Of a stretch of 64,000 nt of DNA, positions 51,295 through 59,894 are shown in pieces. Position 1 is the first letter of the stretch; each line of letters opens with the position of its first letter. Position numbers and translations under genes: made by a program. The notes below the pieces were generated by a model, which was given only the letters and a program-made list of their open reading frames with translations, was not told the DNA's origin and did not search any database. Origin of the DNA: Falsiroseomonas sp050563525 (GTDB taxonomy: Bacteria; Pseudomonadota; Alphaproteobacteria; Acetobacterales; Acetobacteraceae); assembly GCF_050563525.1 (NCBI RefSeq), contig NZ_JBNXUN010000011.1, positions 1-64,000 on the forward strand, read 5' to 3'.

Positions 51295-52272
51295 TCAATC
51301 CAGGGAGACGTTCGCCTCCCGCACCACCCGCGTCCATTGCTCGCGTTCGCGCCGCACGGTCTGGGTGAAGGCCTCGCGGCCCTGGAAGATCGGAAGCTGG
51401 CCCTGCGCCAGGTAGGCGCGCGGCAGGTCGGTGTCGCGCAGCGCCCAGCCGATCGCCTCCTCGAGCTGCGCCAGGATCGGCGCGGGCGTCGCGGCCGGGG
51501 CGAGGATGCCCTGCCAGCCCACCGCCTCGAACCCCTCCACGCCGCTTTCCTGCACCGTCGGCACGTCCGGCAGCGCCGGCAGCCTCTCCCGCCCCGTCGT
51601 CGCGATGATGCGGATGCGGCCGGATTCGGCGGCCGCGCGCATCAGGTTGTAGCCGTCGATCATCAACTGGAGGCGGCTGCCCAGCAGGTCCTGCAAGGCC
51701 GGCGCGCTGCCGCGATAGGGCACGTGCACGACATCGATACCCGCACGACGCTTCAGCAGCTCGAACGCCAGATGCGGGATGCCGCCATTGCCGCCCGAGC
51801 CCATGTTCAGCGCGCCGGGCCGCGCCTTGGCCATTGCGATGAACTCCGCCAGGTTGCGCACCGGCAGGTCCGCCGGCACGGCGACCGCGAGCGGCACGGC
51901 GACGATCTGCGCGATCGGGGCGAAATCCGCCACCGTGTCGAAGGTCAGGCTGCTGTACAGCGCCGGGTTGATGGCCAGCATGCCAACATTGCCGACCAGC
52001 AGCGTGTGGCCATCCGCCGGCGCCTTGGCGACCAGGTCCATTCCGATGTTGCCACCGGCCCCGCCACGATTGTCGACCACGAATTGCTGCCCGAAACGCT
52101 CCGACAGCTTCTGCGCCAGGGGCCTGGCCGTCAGGTCGACACCGCCGCCGGCGGGAAATCCCACGATCATCCTGACCGGGCGATCCGGATACCGGGCCTG
52201 CGCGCCGGCGCCGCGGGCGCGGAGGAGGGGCAGCGCGGCAAGGCCGCTCGTCAGGGTGCGGCGGTTGATCAT
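51295..52272 (-). CDS. Bug/TctC family solute receptor, coupled to a sulfatase
   Basis: A 325-residue periplasmic binding protein. The signal MINRRTLTSGLAALPLLRAR is cleaved near AGAQA. Motifs are VRMIVGFPAGGGVDLTARPL, VDNRGGAGGNIGMDLVAKA, ADGHTLLVGN and VPYRGSAPALQDLLGS. Its ATG overlaps the sulfatase stop by four bases. A substrate released or used with a sulfate ester may therefore be the ligand, though Bug receptors normally bind carboxylates. Confidence 0.9.
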   Translation of the reverse strand: MINRRTLTSGLAALPLLRARGAGAQARYPDRPVRMIVGFPAGGGVDLTARPLAQKLSERFGQQFVVDNRGGAGGNIGMDLVAKAPADGHTLLVGNVGMLAINPALYSSLTFDTVADFAPIAQIVAVPLAVAVPADLPVRNLAEFIAMAKARPGALNMGSGGNGGIPHLAFELLKRRAGIDVVHVPYRGSAPALQDLLGSRLQLMIDGYNLMRAAAESGRIRIIATTGRERLPALPDVPTVQESGVEGFEAVGWQGILAPAATPAPILAQLEEAIGWALRDTDLPRAYLAQGQLPIFQGREAFTQTVRREREQWTRVVREANVSLD

Positions 52273-53873
52273 GGTTTCTGTTTCCTCCGGTCACTTGCCG
52301 CCAGCATGGCGGCGGCGGCTTCGGCTGGTCGATCAGCGGCGGCCCTGGAACGAGGTGCCGGCAGGCCCAGGCGCGCGAAGGCCTCCGGCGGCGCCTCGTG
52401 TTCCGCCATCAAGGCGGCGAGCAGCGCGGCCATGCGCGCGGCCTCCGCCGGGGCATCGACGGGCGCGGCCTGTGCCGGGTCGGCGCGGAGATCGTACAGC
52501 GCCGTGTGCGGGTCCAGCAGTGGGTAGCGGTGGATCATGTTGGCGGCGGCATCGGGCACCAGCGGCAGCTTGAGCACCGGCATGCCCTTGGTGAAGCCGA
52601 AGGGGCCGGCCAGCGTGGCGCCCTGGATCTCCCGCGCCTCGAAGAAGCTGCGCATGTGCACGGGCATCAGCGTGTAGTGGTGCAGCGGCACCGCCGCCTG
52701 GGCGCCCTCCGGATGGCGCATGTAGACGAAGCGCCCGTCGGTCACGTTCACCGCGCCGCCGAACTGGCCGAACAGCACCCCCTGGCGCAGCGGCGCATCC
52801 TGCGCGAGCAGCGGCACCAGGGACCGGCCCAGCACTTCCGGCGGCGTCGTGGCGCCGAAGATGTCGAGGATGGTCGGCATCAGGTCCATGGTCTGGGTCA
52901 GCGCCATCCGCCGTGATCCAGCCTGCGCCGCGTGGTCGGGATGGTGGATGAACAGCGGGATCCGCGCGACCTCGTCGAAGAAGGGCGGGCGGTTCTTGCC
53001 CCAGTACTCGTGCTCGCCGAGCAGCAGGCCGTGGTCCGTCGAGACCACCAGCGCGGTATCCGACCAGGCGTCGTTGGCATCCATCCAGTCCAGCACCCGG
53101 CCGAGGTAGTCGTCGCACATGGCGACCAGGGCCAGGTAGTTGGCGCGCAGCTCCGCCTCCTCCTCCGGTGCATAGCCGGGCTGGCCGTAGCGCGGCCAGT
53201 CCAGCACCGGGCCGCGGTAGTTGGTGGGCAGGCCTTCCCGGAAGCGGGCGGCGGCGAAGAAGGGCTCGTGCGGGTCGAAGCACTCGAGCTGCAACAGCCA
53301 GTTGTCGGCCGCCTTGTTGGTCTCGAGGAAGTCCAGCGCAGCTTCGGTACAAAGCGCGATCGGGAAGGCGGCTTCCTCCGTCATCCGCTCCCGCGAAACG
53401 TAGTACGGCATGTTGGCGTTCTGGTCGGTGCGGCCGTCGAACTGGGTCGGGTGGTACGCGCCGCGCCAGCGCTCCATCGGCGGGGCGACGACGCCCTTCC
53501 ACTTGTCCTTTTCCTGGCCCCGGAAGAACTCCCAGGACGAATAGCGGCCATGGAAGCCGACGCCGCCATCCTCGAAGTAGTGGTAGTGGTCGGTCACCAG
53601 GTGGCTGTGGGTACCGCGTTCGGCGCGGAGGATCTCGGGGAAGGCGTTGTCGAAGGGCTCCAGTGGGCCCCAGGCGCGGTGCAGGAAGTTCAGCCGGCCG
53701 GTCATCAGGTCCCGCCGCGCCGGCATGCAGGGCATGCTGCCCACGTAGTGGGTGCCGAAGCTGACGCTGCGCGCGGCCAGCCGGTCGAACTGGGGTGTCG
53801 GGATCGCCTGCCCGCCATAGCAGCCCAGGGCATGACGGTTCAGGCTGTCGAACAGGATGTAGATCAGCCGCAT
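52269..53873 (-). CDS. Sulfatase (formylglycine-type)
   Basis: A 534-residue sulfatase or phosphonate-ester-type hydrolase. The modification motif CxPxR is SMPCMPARRDLMTGR, giving formylglycine at C49 and Arg53. The N-terminal metal site is IYILFDSLNRHALGCYG; the second is STDHGLLLGEHEYWGKN. The fold and length fit type I sulfatases. No signal peptide is visible, so it probably acts in the cytoplasm after uptake. No formylglycine-generating enzyme gene is in the window. It is the first gene of a two-gene unit with a Bug receptor. Confidence 0.9.
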   Translation of the reverse strand: MRLIYILFDSLNRHALGCYGGQAIPTPQFDRLAARSVSFGTHYVGSMPCMPARRDLMTGRLNFLHRAWGPLEPFDNAFPEILRAERGTHSHLVTDHYHYFEDGGVGFHGRYSSWEFFRGQEKDKWKGVVAPPMERWRGAYHPTQFDGRTDQNANMPYYVSRERMTEEAAFPIALCTEAALDFLETNKAADNWLLQLECFDPHEPFFAAARFREGLPTNYRGPVLDWPRYGQPGYAPEEEAELRANYLALVAMCDDYLGRVLDWMDANDAWSDTALVVSTDHGLLLGEHEYWGKNRPPFFDEVARIPLFIHHPDHAAQAGSRRMALTQTMDLMPTILDIFGATTPPEVLGRSLVPLLAQDAPLRQGVLFGQFGGAVNVTDGRFVYMRHPEGAQAAVPLHHYTLMPVHMRSFFEAREIQGATLAGPFGFTKGMPVLKLPLVPDAAANMIHRYPLLDPHTALYDLRADPAQAAPVDAPAEAARMAALLAALMAEHEAPPEAFARLGLPAPRSRAAADRPAEAAAAMLAASDRRKQKP

Positions 53874-53978
53874 GGCACTGTCTCGCTCCCTCGGCCGGGC
53901 CGCTCGACCGCAGGTGATGCGGGTCGCTCGGTCATCCGGCTGGCCTTGCCCTGCGGCTTCGGCTAATCACGCGCTCCA

Positions 53979-54052
53979 CGGGGTGTGGCGCAGCCTGGTA
54001 GCGCGCCTGTTTTGGGTACAGGAGGTCCTCGGTTCGATTCCGGGCACCCCGA
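53979..54052 (+). tRNA. tRNA-Pro (anticodon UGG)
   Basis: Acceptor strands CGGGGTG and CACCCCG pair fully, with discriminator A. The anticodon arm is CCTGT-TTTGGGT-ACAGG with anticodon TGG, and the T arm contains GGTTCGATTCC. The CCA end is not encoded. It lies upstream of the divergent sulfatase gene and just before the 3' end of a Bug receptor gene. Confidence 0.95.
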
Positions 54053-54065
54053 TCCTTTTCCGGTC

Positions 54066-55064
54066 CTATTGAACGCGGATGTTGCCGTCCCGCACCACGT
54101 CGCGCCAGCGCACCCGCTCCGCCGTCACCAGCGCGGCATATTCCGCCGAGGGGCCACCCTTCGGCTGGGTGCCGCGTTCCGCCAGTTGCGCCTGCACGGC
54201 CGGGTCGGCCAGCGCCGCGCGCGCCGCCTCCGCCATCCGCGCCACCACCGCGTCGGGCGCCGTGCGGTGCGCGTGCAGGCCGAACCAGGCCTCCGCCGCG
54301 AAGCCCGCCATGCCGAATTCCGCGCCGAGTTCGGACATCGCCGGCACATCCGGCAGGTCCGGCAGCCGGGCGGGGGAGGTCACCGCCAGGGCCTTCACCG
54401 TGCCAGCGCGGATCTGCGGCAGCGCAGTCGGCAGGTTGTCGATGAAGGTGTCGACCTCCCCGCCCATCACCGCGACCATGCCGGGGCCGGCGCCGCGGTA
54501 GGGCACATGCTGCATCGGCGCGCGGGCCAACTGCGCGATCAACTCCCCGGTCAGGTGGGTGGAGGTGCCGTTGCCGGCGGAGGCGAAGGTGCGGATGCCG
54601 GGCCGCGCGCGGGCGTCGCGCAGCAGCACGCGCACATCGCCATCCGGCACGTTGCGCGGATTGGCGACCCAGACATTGGGCACCGTCACCAGCAGCGTCA
54701 CCGCGCGGAAATCCGCCTCGGGGTCGTAGGGCAGCGTCGGGTACAGCGCGGGGCCGATGGCGTGGGAGGCGATCTGCGACAGGAACAGCGCATGGTCATC
54801 CGGCTCCCGCGCGAAGCGGCCGGCGGCCGTGGTGCTGCCGGCGCCGGGCTGGTTCTCCACCACCACCGGCCGGCCGATCCGCTCCCGCATCGCCAGCGCG
54901 ACCAGCCGCGCCACCACATCCGTGGTGCCGCCAGGCGGGAAGGGCACGATCAGCCGCAGGTCCCGTGATGGCCAGGGCGCCTGGGCCAGTGCGGGGGCGG
55001 CGAGGGAGGCCGCGGCGGCGCCGAGCAGGATGCGGCGCCCGAAGGCGGCGGAGGGGTTCGTCAT
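54066..55064 (-). CDS. Bug/TctC family solute receptor
   Basis: A 332-residue periplasmic protein. The signal MTNPSAAFGRRILLGAAAAS has a twin-arginine pair and is cleaved near ALAQA. Motifs are LRLIVPFPPGGTTDVVARLV, VENQPGAGSTTAAGRFARE and VPYRGAGPGMVAVMGG. The long upstream extension of the frame would cross the fused hydratase gene antisense and was dropped. It is divergent from that gene across 114 bases. Confidence 0.9.
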   Translation of the reverse strand: MTNPSAAFGRRILLGAAAASLAAPALAQAPWPSRDLRLIVPFPPGGTTDVVARLVALAMRERIGRPVVVENQPGAGSTTAAGRFAREPDDHALFLSQIASHAIGPALYPTLPYDPEADFRAVTLLVTVPNVWVANPRNVPDGDVRVLLRDARARPGIRTFASAGNGTSTHLTGELIAQLARAPMQHVPYRGAGPGMVAVMGGEVDTFIDNLPTALPQIRAGTVKALAVTSPARLPDLPDVPAMSELGAEFGMAGFAAEAWFGLHAHRTAPDAVVARMAEAARAALADPAVQAQLAERGTQPKGGPSAEYAALVTAERVRWRDVVRDGNIRVQ

Positions 55065-55178
55065 GCCGTTGTGCTCCCTGTGTTGCGCGAAGCTTTGCGC
55101 AGCCGGCCGGACCTGTCGAGGCTTCCGGGCCCGCGCGGCGGCCGCTAGCCTTCGCCCGATACCAAGGGATACGCCGCC

Positions 55179-56198
55179 ATGACCCACCTGCCGCACGCCC
55201 ATCCGCCACACGATGCCGGCGGCCGCTTCGATGGCCCGGTGCAGCGCGAGGAGCATGACGCGGCGCATTGGGAGAAGGAGGCGGATGCGATCCGCATGCT
55301 GCTGTCGGATGGCAAGCGCCGCCTGTTCACCACGGATGAGAGCCGCCGCGTGCAGGAACAACTCGACGACGCGACCTACTGGGCGATGCCGTACTACGAA
55401 CGCTGGATCCTCGCCTTCTCCAGCCTGGTGATGGAGAAGGGGCTGCTGCCGGAGGACACGCTGCTGGAGGAGGAATCGCGGCTGCGCGCCGAGGGACTGG
55501 ACCGCGTCGAGGGCGAGCCGGCCGGCGCGCATCAGCATCACCATGACCATGACCATGACCATGACCATGACCATGATCACGACCATGACGACCATCCCTA
55601 TCAGGCCGACCACGACGCCACCGACGAAACCCTGTCACCGCTGCGCCTGCGCGGCCTCGCCGTGCGCAACCTGCTGCTGGCGAAGGGCGTGCTGACGGCG
55701 GCGGAGATCCGCGCCGAGATCGAGCGCATGGATGCGCGCGGCCCGCACAACGGTGCGGCCCTGGTGACCCGCGCCTGGACGGACGCGGATTTCGCCGCGC
55801 GGCTGGCGGAGGATGCGGTGGCCGCTGCCGCGGAGCTCGGCCTGGATGCGGCGGGGACGAAGCTGGCGGCACTGTTCAATACGCCGTCGCGGCATCACCT
55901 CGTCGTCTGCACGCTGTGTTCCTGCTACCCGCGCAGCATCCTCGGCCGTCCGCCGGCCTGGTACAAAAGCCGCGCCTATCGCGCCCGCGCCGTACGCGAC
56001 CCGCGCGGCATCCTGGCCGAATTCGGCACCACCCTGCCGCCGGGCACGGAACTCCGCGTGCACGACAGCAATGCGGAACTGCGCTACCTGGTGGTGCCGG
56101 CGCGGCCCGCCGGCACCGAAGGCTGGGATGCGTCCCGCCTTGCGAATCTGGTGACGCGCGATTCGATGATCGGCGTCACCCTCGCGCGCAGCCCCTGA
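55179..56198 (+). CDS. Fused nitrile hydratase/thiocyanate hydrolase-type enzyme with His-Asp linker
   Basis: A 339-residue fusion. Residues 10-100 match the N-terminal half of nitrile hydratase beta, or thiocyanate hydrolase beta: PHDAGGRFDGPV, EEHDAAHWEKEADAIRMLL, and YWAMPYYERWILAFSSLVME with Arg75. Residues 117-146 are a His/Asp linker holding eight His-Asp pairs. Residues 150-339 are the alpha (thiocyanate hydrolase gamma) domain with the claw motif VCTLCSC (C244, C247, C249), the cobalt-type sequence, then WYKSRAYRARAVRDPRG and TRDSMIG. The SH3-like C-terminal half of beta is missing and is not encoded nearby. The linker may bind or deliver the metal. The substrate could be a nitrile or thiocyanate; an isochorismatase-family hydrolase follows on the opposite strand. 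Confidence 0.85.
   Translation: MTHLPHAHPPHDAGGRFDGPVQREEHDAAHWEKEADAIRMLLSDGKRRLFTTDESRRVQEQLDDATYWAMPYYERWILAFSSLVMEKGLLPEDTLLEEESRLRAEGLDRVEGEPAGAHQHHHDHDHDHDHDHDHDHDDHPYQADHDATDETLSPLRLRGLAVRNLLLAKGVLTAAEIRAEIERMDARGPHNGAALVTRAWTDADFAARLAEDAVAAAAELGLDAAGTKLAALFNTPSRHHLVVCTLCSCYPRSILGRPPAWYKSRAYRARAVRDPRGILAEFGTTLPPGTELRVHDSNAELRYLVVPARPAGTEGWDASRLANLVTRDSMIGVTLARSP
55542..55589 (+). repeat. Hexanucleotide tandem repeat encoding (His-Asp)8
   Basis: CATGAC is repeated exactly five times (55542-55571), then CATGAT, CACGAC and CATGAC. Copy-number change would keep the reading frame and only lengthen or shorten the linker. Confidence 0.92.
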
Positions 56199-56900
56199 TC
56201 ACTCGGCTGCGTGCGAAAGGCCGAATTTCGCCTGAAGCTCGCGCTCGACGTAGTCCAGGCTTTCGACATCGGCGAACTTCATGTCCAGGTCGAACAGGTT
56301 CGCCCGATGCGCGCTCGGGCTGCGGTCGCCGCAGGCTTCCTCGACCAGTACGACGCGGAAATTGTGCGAGAAGGCATCCATCGCGCCCGCCCTGACGCAG
56401 CCGGAGGTGGAGACGCCGCAGACAATGACCGTATCCACCTCGTCGTACCGGAGAAACGCCTCCAGCGGCGTGGCGAAGAAGCAGGAGGGCTTGTTCTTCA
56501 TCACCACGCGATCCTCCTCGCGCGGGGCGTAGGCCTCGGGCCATTCGTCGGCCCGCTTGTCGCGGCTGTACTGGAAATCACCGGCGGTGCCGAGCTTCAG
56601 GTTCCAGATGCCGCGGTAGCTAGGGTGCGTGCGGTCGTCGCGCCGGCTGTAGTAGATCGGCAGGCCGAGGCGGCGGAACAGCGCCGTCAGCCGCGTCAGC
56701 GCCGCGACCAGCGCCGGGTCTTCCCGCCCGCATTGCGAATAGGCGGGGTCGACGAACATGTAGGTGGTGTCGATGTTCAGCAGGGCCGGGCGGCGGCCGA
56801 TGCCGATGCGGCGCGCGAAGCCGCCCTTGCGGTAGGTCTCCAGCTCCTCATCGGGCACGAAGCCGCGCCACTTCTCCAGCTTCTCAAGGGGTTCGGTCAT
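56199..56900 (-). CDS. Isochorismatase-family amidohydrolase (N-carbamoylsarcosine amidase-like)
   Basis: A 233-residue cysteine hydrolase. Start MTEPLEKLEKWRGF is preceded by GAAGGAGG; a longer frame adds a non-homologous tail. The Asp of the triad is in PALLNIDTTYMFVDP, the Lys is in RVVMKNKPSCFFATPLEAFL, and the nucleophilic Cys is in VIVCGVSTSGCVRAGAMDAF. Related enzymes hydrolyse N-carbamoylsarcosine, maleamate or similar amides. Its 3' end meets the end of the fused hydratase with no gap. It could deal with an amide product, but the two are not in one operon. Confidence 0.88.
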   Translation of the reverse strand: MTEPLEKLEKWRGFVPDEELETYRKGGFARRIGIGRRPALLNIDTTYMFVDPAYSQCGREDPALVAALTRLTALFRRLGLPIYYSRRDDRTHPSYRGIWNLKLGTAGDFQYSRDKRADEWPEAYAPREEDRVVMKNKPSCFFATPLEAFLRYDEVDTVIVCGVSTSGCVRAGAMDAFSHNFRVVLVEEACGDRSPSAHRANLFDLDMKFADVESLDYVERELQAKFGLSHAAE

Positions 56901-57033
56901 GGCATCCTCCTTCGGCAGGCCAAGGTCGGATTCGAAGCGGCGCCCGTCAATCCGGGCCTTGTGACAGCGCCGCACCCTGGCGTCCCAGGTTTCGGGACGC
57001 TACGCGGGCGGCTATGACATCGGACGACGCTGC

Positions 57034-58206
57034 TTGAGCCTGATCCACCGCGCCTGGAGCCTGCTGCCGCGCGACCTGCGGCGGGAGGCGCTGTTCAGCC
57101 TGATGGCACTCCGCGCCCCCCGCATCACGCGCCCGGCGCCGGATGGGGTGGGGCCGTTGGTGCTGGCCGGCTACCACAGCGCGATGAGCGGCCTCGGCGC
57201 CGGCACGCGACGGCTGGAGGCGGGGTTGCGGGCCAGGGGGCTGGACCCCCTTGCCGCCGATATCACCGGGCCGCTGCGCCAGGGGCCGCCGCATCCGCCC
57301 GCCCGGGTGCCGCTGGGACCGGGCACGCTGCTGGTGCATGTGAACGGGCCGATGCTGCCCTGGGCGCTGGCGGTGCTGGGCCGGCGCGCGGTGGCGGGCA
57401 AGCGCGTCATCGGCGTGTGGAACTGGGAATTGCCGGTGCTGCCTGCGGATTGGCATCGGGGATTTGCCGCCTGCCACGAGATCTGGGCCGGCTCCCGCTT
57501 CACCGCGGAGGCTTTCGGCGGAAGGGGCGCCAAGGTGCGGGTGGTGCCCTATCCGGTGGAACCCGCGGCCGCCGCGCCGCGAACGCGTGCCGATTTCGGC
57601 CTGCCTGAGGACGCCTTCGTCACGCTGGCGATCTTCGACGCCGCCTCCTCCATCTCCCGCAAGAACCCAGCGGCCAGTATTGCGGCCCACCACGCCGCCT
57701 TCGGCGACGATCCTGGCCGCATCCTGGTGCTGAAGGTCCACAACACCGCGCGCGCCGGTGCCGCCTGGCAGGAAGTCGCGGCGCTGGCGGCCAGTCACCC
57801 CAACATCCGCGTGCTCGACCGTACCCTGTCCGATGCCGAGATGTCGGCGCTGATCCTGTGCTGCGACGTGCTGATCTCGCTGCACCGGGCGGAGGGCTTC
57901 GGCTTCACCCTTGCTGAAGCGCTGGCGCTCGGCCGGCCTGTCGTGGGCACCGGCTGGTCGGGCAACCTGGACTTCATGCATGCGCCGGGCGCCCACGCGG
58001 TGCCCTATCGCCTGGTGCCCGCCACCGACAGCCAGGCGACCTATGCCGTCGCCGGCGCCGAATGGGCGGAGGCCAATGCCGGCGCCGCGGCCGCGGCCCT
58101 GCGCCGGATCAAGGCCGATCCCGCGCTGCGCCGCCCGCCGCCCTTCGCCTTCCCGCCGCCGGACTACGCGGCGTTGCTGGGCCTCACGTCGCCACCTTCA
58201 GCGTGA
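57034..58206 (+). CDS. Glycosyltransferase family 1/4-like protein
   Basis: A 390-residue GT-B glycosyltransferase. The C-terminal half carries VAALAASHPNIRVLDRTLSD and LISLHRAEGFGFTLAEALAL, the EX7E-like nucleotide-sugar region, followed by GRPVVGTGWSGNLDFM. The start shown is a TTG, since the ATG at 57014 belongs to a seven-codon frame ending in TGA just ahead. A later ATG (57103 region) would remove part of the N-terminal domain. The acceptor is unknown. It overlaps the convergent sugE gene by 23 bases. Confidence 0.82.
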   Translation: MSLIHRAWSLLPRDLRREALFSLMALRAPRITRPAPDGVGPLVLAGYHSAMSGLGAGTRRLEAGLRARGLDPLAADITGPLRQGPPHPPARVPLGPGTLLVHVNGPMLPWALAVLGRRAVAGKRVIGVWNWELPVLPADWHRGFAACHEIWAGSRFTAEAFGGRGAKVRVVPYPVEPAAAAPRTRADFGLPEDAFVTLAIFDAASSISRKNPAASIAAHHAAFGDDPGRILVLKVHNTARAGAAWQEVAALAASHPNIRVLDRTLSDAEMSALILCCDVLISLHRAEGFGFTLAEALALGRPVVGTGWSGNLDFMHAPGAHAVPYRLVPATDSQATYAVAGAEWAEANAGAAAAALRRIKADPALRRPPPFAFPPPDYAALLGLTSPPSA

Positions 58207-58498
58207 TGATCCCGCCGACGATCAGCGCGATGCCGGCCAGCCGCCCCGCCGTCGCCGGTTCGCCGAGCAGCCAGATCCCGAGAATCGCGGTGCCGACGGC
58301 GCCGATGCCGGTCCAGATCGCATAGGCGGTGCCGATCGGCAGCGTCTTCAGCGCCAGGGCCAGCAGCCAGAAGCTGGCCGCCATGGCCGCGACGGTCAGG
58401 ACCGATGGCACCAGCCGGGTGAAGCCCTGGGTCTGCTTCAGCCCCATCGCCCAGCCGATTTCCAGCAGCCCCGCCCCGATCAGGTAGATCCACGCCAT
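58184..58498 (-). CDS. sugE: Small multidrug resistance family, guanidinium exporter-like (Gdx/SugE)
   Basis: A 104-residue exporter with four membrane segments. The conserved glutamate is in GLLEIGWAMGLKQTQGFTR, whose GLK.TQGFTR pattern fits Gdx/SugE rather than EmrE. AYAIWTGIGAVGTAILGIW and GIALIVGGIITLKVAT follow. Gdx members export guanidinium in exchange for protons as antiparallel dimers. No guanidine riboswitch was seen upstream in 58499-58534. Confidence 0.92.
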   Translation of the reverse strand: MAWIYLIGAGLLEIGWAMGLKQTQGFTRLVPSVLTVAAMAASFWLLALALKTLPIGTAYAIWTGIGAVGTAILGIWLLGEPATAGRLAGIALIVGGIITLKVAT

Positions 58499-58534
58499 CC
58501 CGACAACCTCCGCCGAACGGCGCGGGTCCTAGCA

Positions 58535-59419
58535 TCAGGGGGCGCTGGCGTCCTGCACGCGCCTGGTCACATCCTGCGGTGCCGGCGAAGCCGCAAGCAG
58601 GCCGCTGCGCGCGGCGGTGGCGATCGCGGCGCGGTGGGCCAGGCTGCGCTGCAACGTGTTGTAGGGCTCCGGACTGACCGAGAGGTGGCCGCGGAAGGGC
58701 TGGTCCATCAGGAAGACGAAGGCGATCAGCGCGCCGACGCCGGCCGCCTGCATCGCCAGCATCGCCGCGACATGGCGCCGCGGCGGGTACAGTGGGCCAG
58801 TCGAGACCAGCAGCGCCATCAGCAGCAGTATGAGCAGCCAGAACGCCGCCGGCAGCCCGGCCTCGGCCGCCATCAGCCGGTTCTCCCGTGCTTCGTCGAC
58901 GCCATCGGTCTGCTGGATCAGGTCCTGCGCCAGCGCATCGCTGGCCTGCGCGGCGGCGGCGTAGGCGGCGTGTTCCAGCGCCTCCGCCGCGTGCTGCGTC
59001 GCCGGGTCGCGGCCGCGTTCGGCCAGCGCCGGGAACTCGGCATGCACGACCGCATAGAGGTAGGCCGTGATGTCGGCATGCAGCCGGAGCCCGGGTTCTC
59101 CTAGCCGGTCGGCCAGCCGGGCGAGACCGCTGATCGCGGCAACCTCCATCGCGACGACGCGGCTGGCCTCGCTGGTCTGGCTGCGGGCCTGGATGGCGCA
59201 GAAGGCAAGGGTGAGGGTCAGCGCGGAAACCACCGCTGCGCTGGTCCGCATCGCCAGGTCGAGTTGGTCCTTCGTGGCCGTCACCGGCGAGAGACGCCAG
59301 GCGCCGAGGCAGACGGACGCGGCAAGCCCGGCCGCGCCGAGCATGAAGACGGCGTAGACCATCAGGTCCGGCAGGTCGTACAGCGCCATCAGGTGACTCA
59401 CGGCGCGATCTCGGGGCAT
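58535..59419 (-). CDS. DUF4239-like membrane protein
   Basis: A 294-residue membrane protein. Two hydrophobic segments lie at the start (VYAVFMLGAAGLAASVCLGA; AVVSALTLTLAFCAIQARSQ), then a helical periplasmic or cytoplasmic region of about 130 residues. Two further segments follow (LPAAFWLLILLLMALLVSTG; GVGALIAFVFLMDQPFRG). The DQPFRG-x-VSPEP end is characteristic of DUF4239. Function unknown. Starts at 59419 or 59389 (MALYDLPDL) are both possible; no clear ribosome binding site decides. Confidence 0.75.
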   Translation of the reverse strand: MPRDRAVSHLMALYDLPDLMVYAVFMLGAAGLAASVCLGAWRLSPVTATKDQLDLAMRTSAAVVSALTLTLAFCAIQARSQTSEASRVVAMEVAAISGLARLADRLGEPGLRLHADITAYLYAVVHAEFPALAERGRDPATQHAAEALEHAAYAAAAQASDALAQDLIQQTDGVDEARENRLMAAEAGLPAAFWLLILLLMALLVSTGPLYPPRRHVAAMLAMQAAGVGALIAFVFLMDQPFRGHLSVSPEPYNTLQRSLAHRAAIATAARSGLLAASPAPQDVTRRVQDASAP

Positions 59420-59557
59420 GGGCGCATGCGGGGCCTGCGTTTGCTGCGGTTCCAGTATGCCGGACTGGCCTTGCTTCCAGGTAAATGCGGCAGTTGGCGA
59501 CCACCGCCCGCCGAGGCTATAGCGATCCGAGCAGGCTACCGAAGGATCACCGCCGGC

Positions 59558-59884
59558 ATGACGCGCGACAGCCAGACCGCCCGTATCCACCGCCAGCCGA
59601 AATCCGCCATGCAGTCCGGCCGTGCCGGTGCCGGGGCATGGGTGCTGGACTTCGCGCCGGGCGAGCCGAAGCGGCTGGACCCCTTGACCGGCTGGTCCGG
59701 CTCCGGCGACACGCAGGGCCAGGTGACGCTGCGTTTCCCGAGCGCCGAGGCCGCCATCGCCTATGCCGAAAGCCGCGGCTGGCGCTATGAGGTCGCGCAG
59801 CCGCCCCTGGTGAAGGCCGACATCAAGCCGAAAGCCTATGCGGACAACTTCAAGTTCGGCCGGACCGAGAACTGGTCCCACTGA
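59558..59884 (+). CDS. ETC complex I subunit, NDUFS4 (18 kDa)-like
   Basis: A 108-residue accessory subunit of NADH:quinone oxidoreductase, found in alphaproteobacteria and mitochondria. It shows ARIHRQPKSAMQSGRAG, WVLDFAPGEPKRLDPLTGWS, GQVTLRFPSAEAAIAYAESR and the hallmark ending KPKAYADNFKFGRTENWSH. It starts at the ATG at 59558. It is separate from any nuo cluster, as is usual for this subunit, and lies just before tRNA-Arg. Confidence 0.92.
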   Translation: MTRDSQTARIHRQPKSAMQSGRAGAGAWVLDFAPGEPKRLDPLTGWSGSGDTQGQVTLRFPSAEAAIAYAESRGWRYEVAQPPLVKADIKPKAYADNFKFGRTENWSH

Positions 59885-59894
59885 TCCCGGTTCC

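Noticed and set aside
53979..54052. tRNA-Pro as an integration site for a mobile element
   Set aside because: No copy of the tRNA 3' end and no integrase was seen beside it; neighbouring genes look chromosomal.
55542..55589. CRISPR-like short repeat
   Set aside because: The units are contiguous hexamers with no spacers and encode a His-Asp linker in a clear gene.
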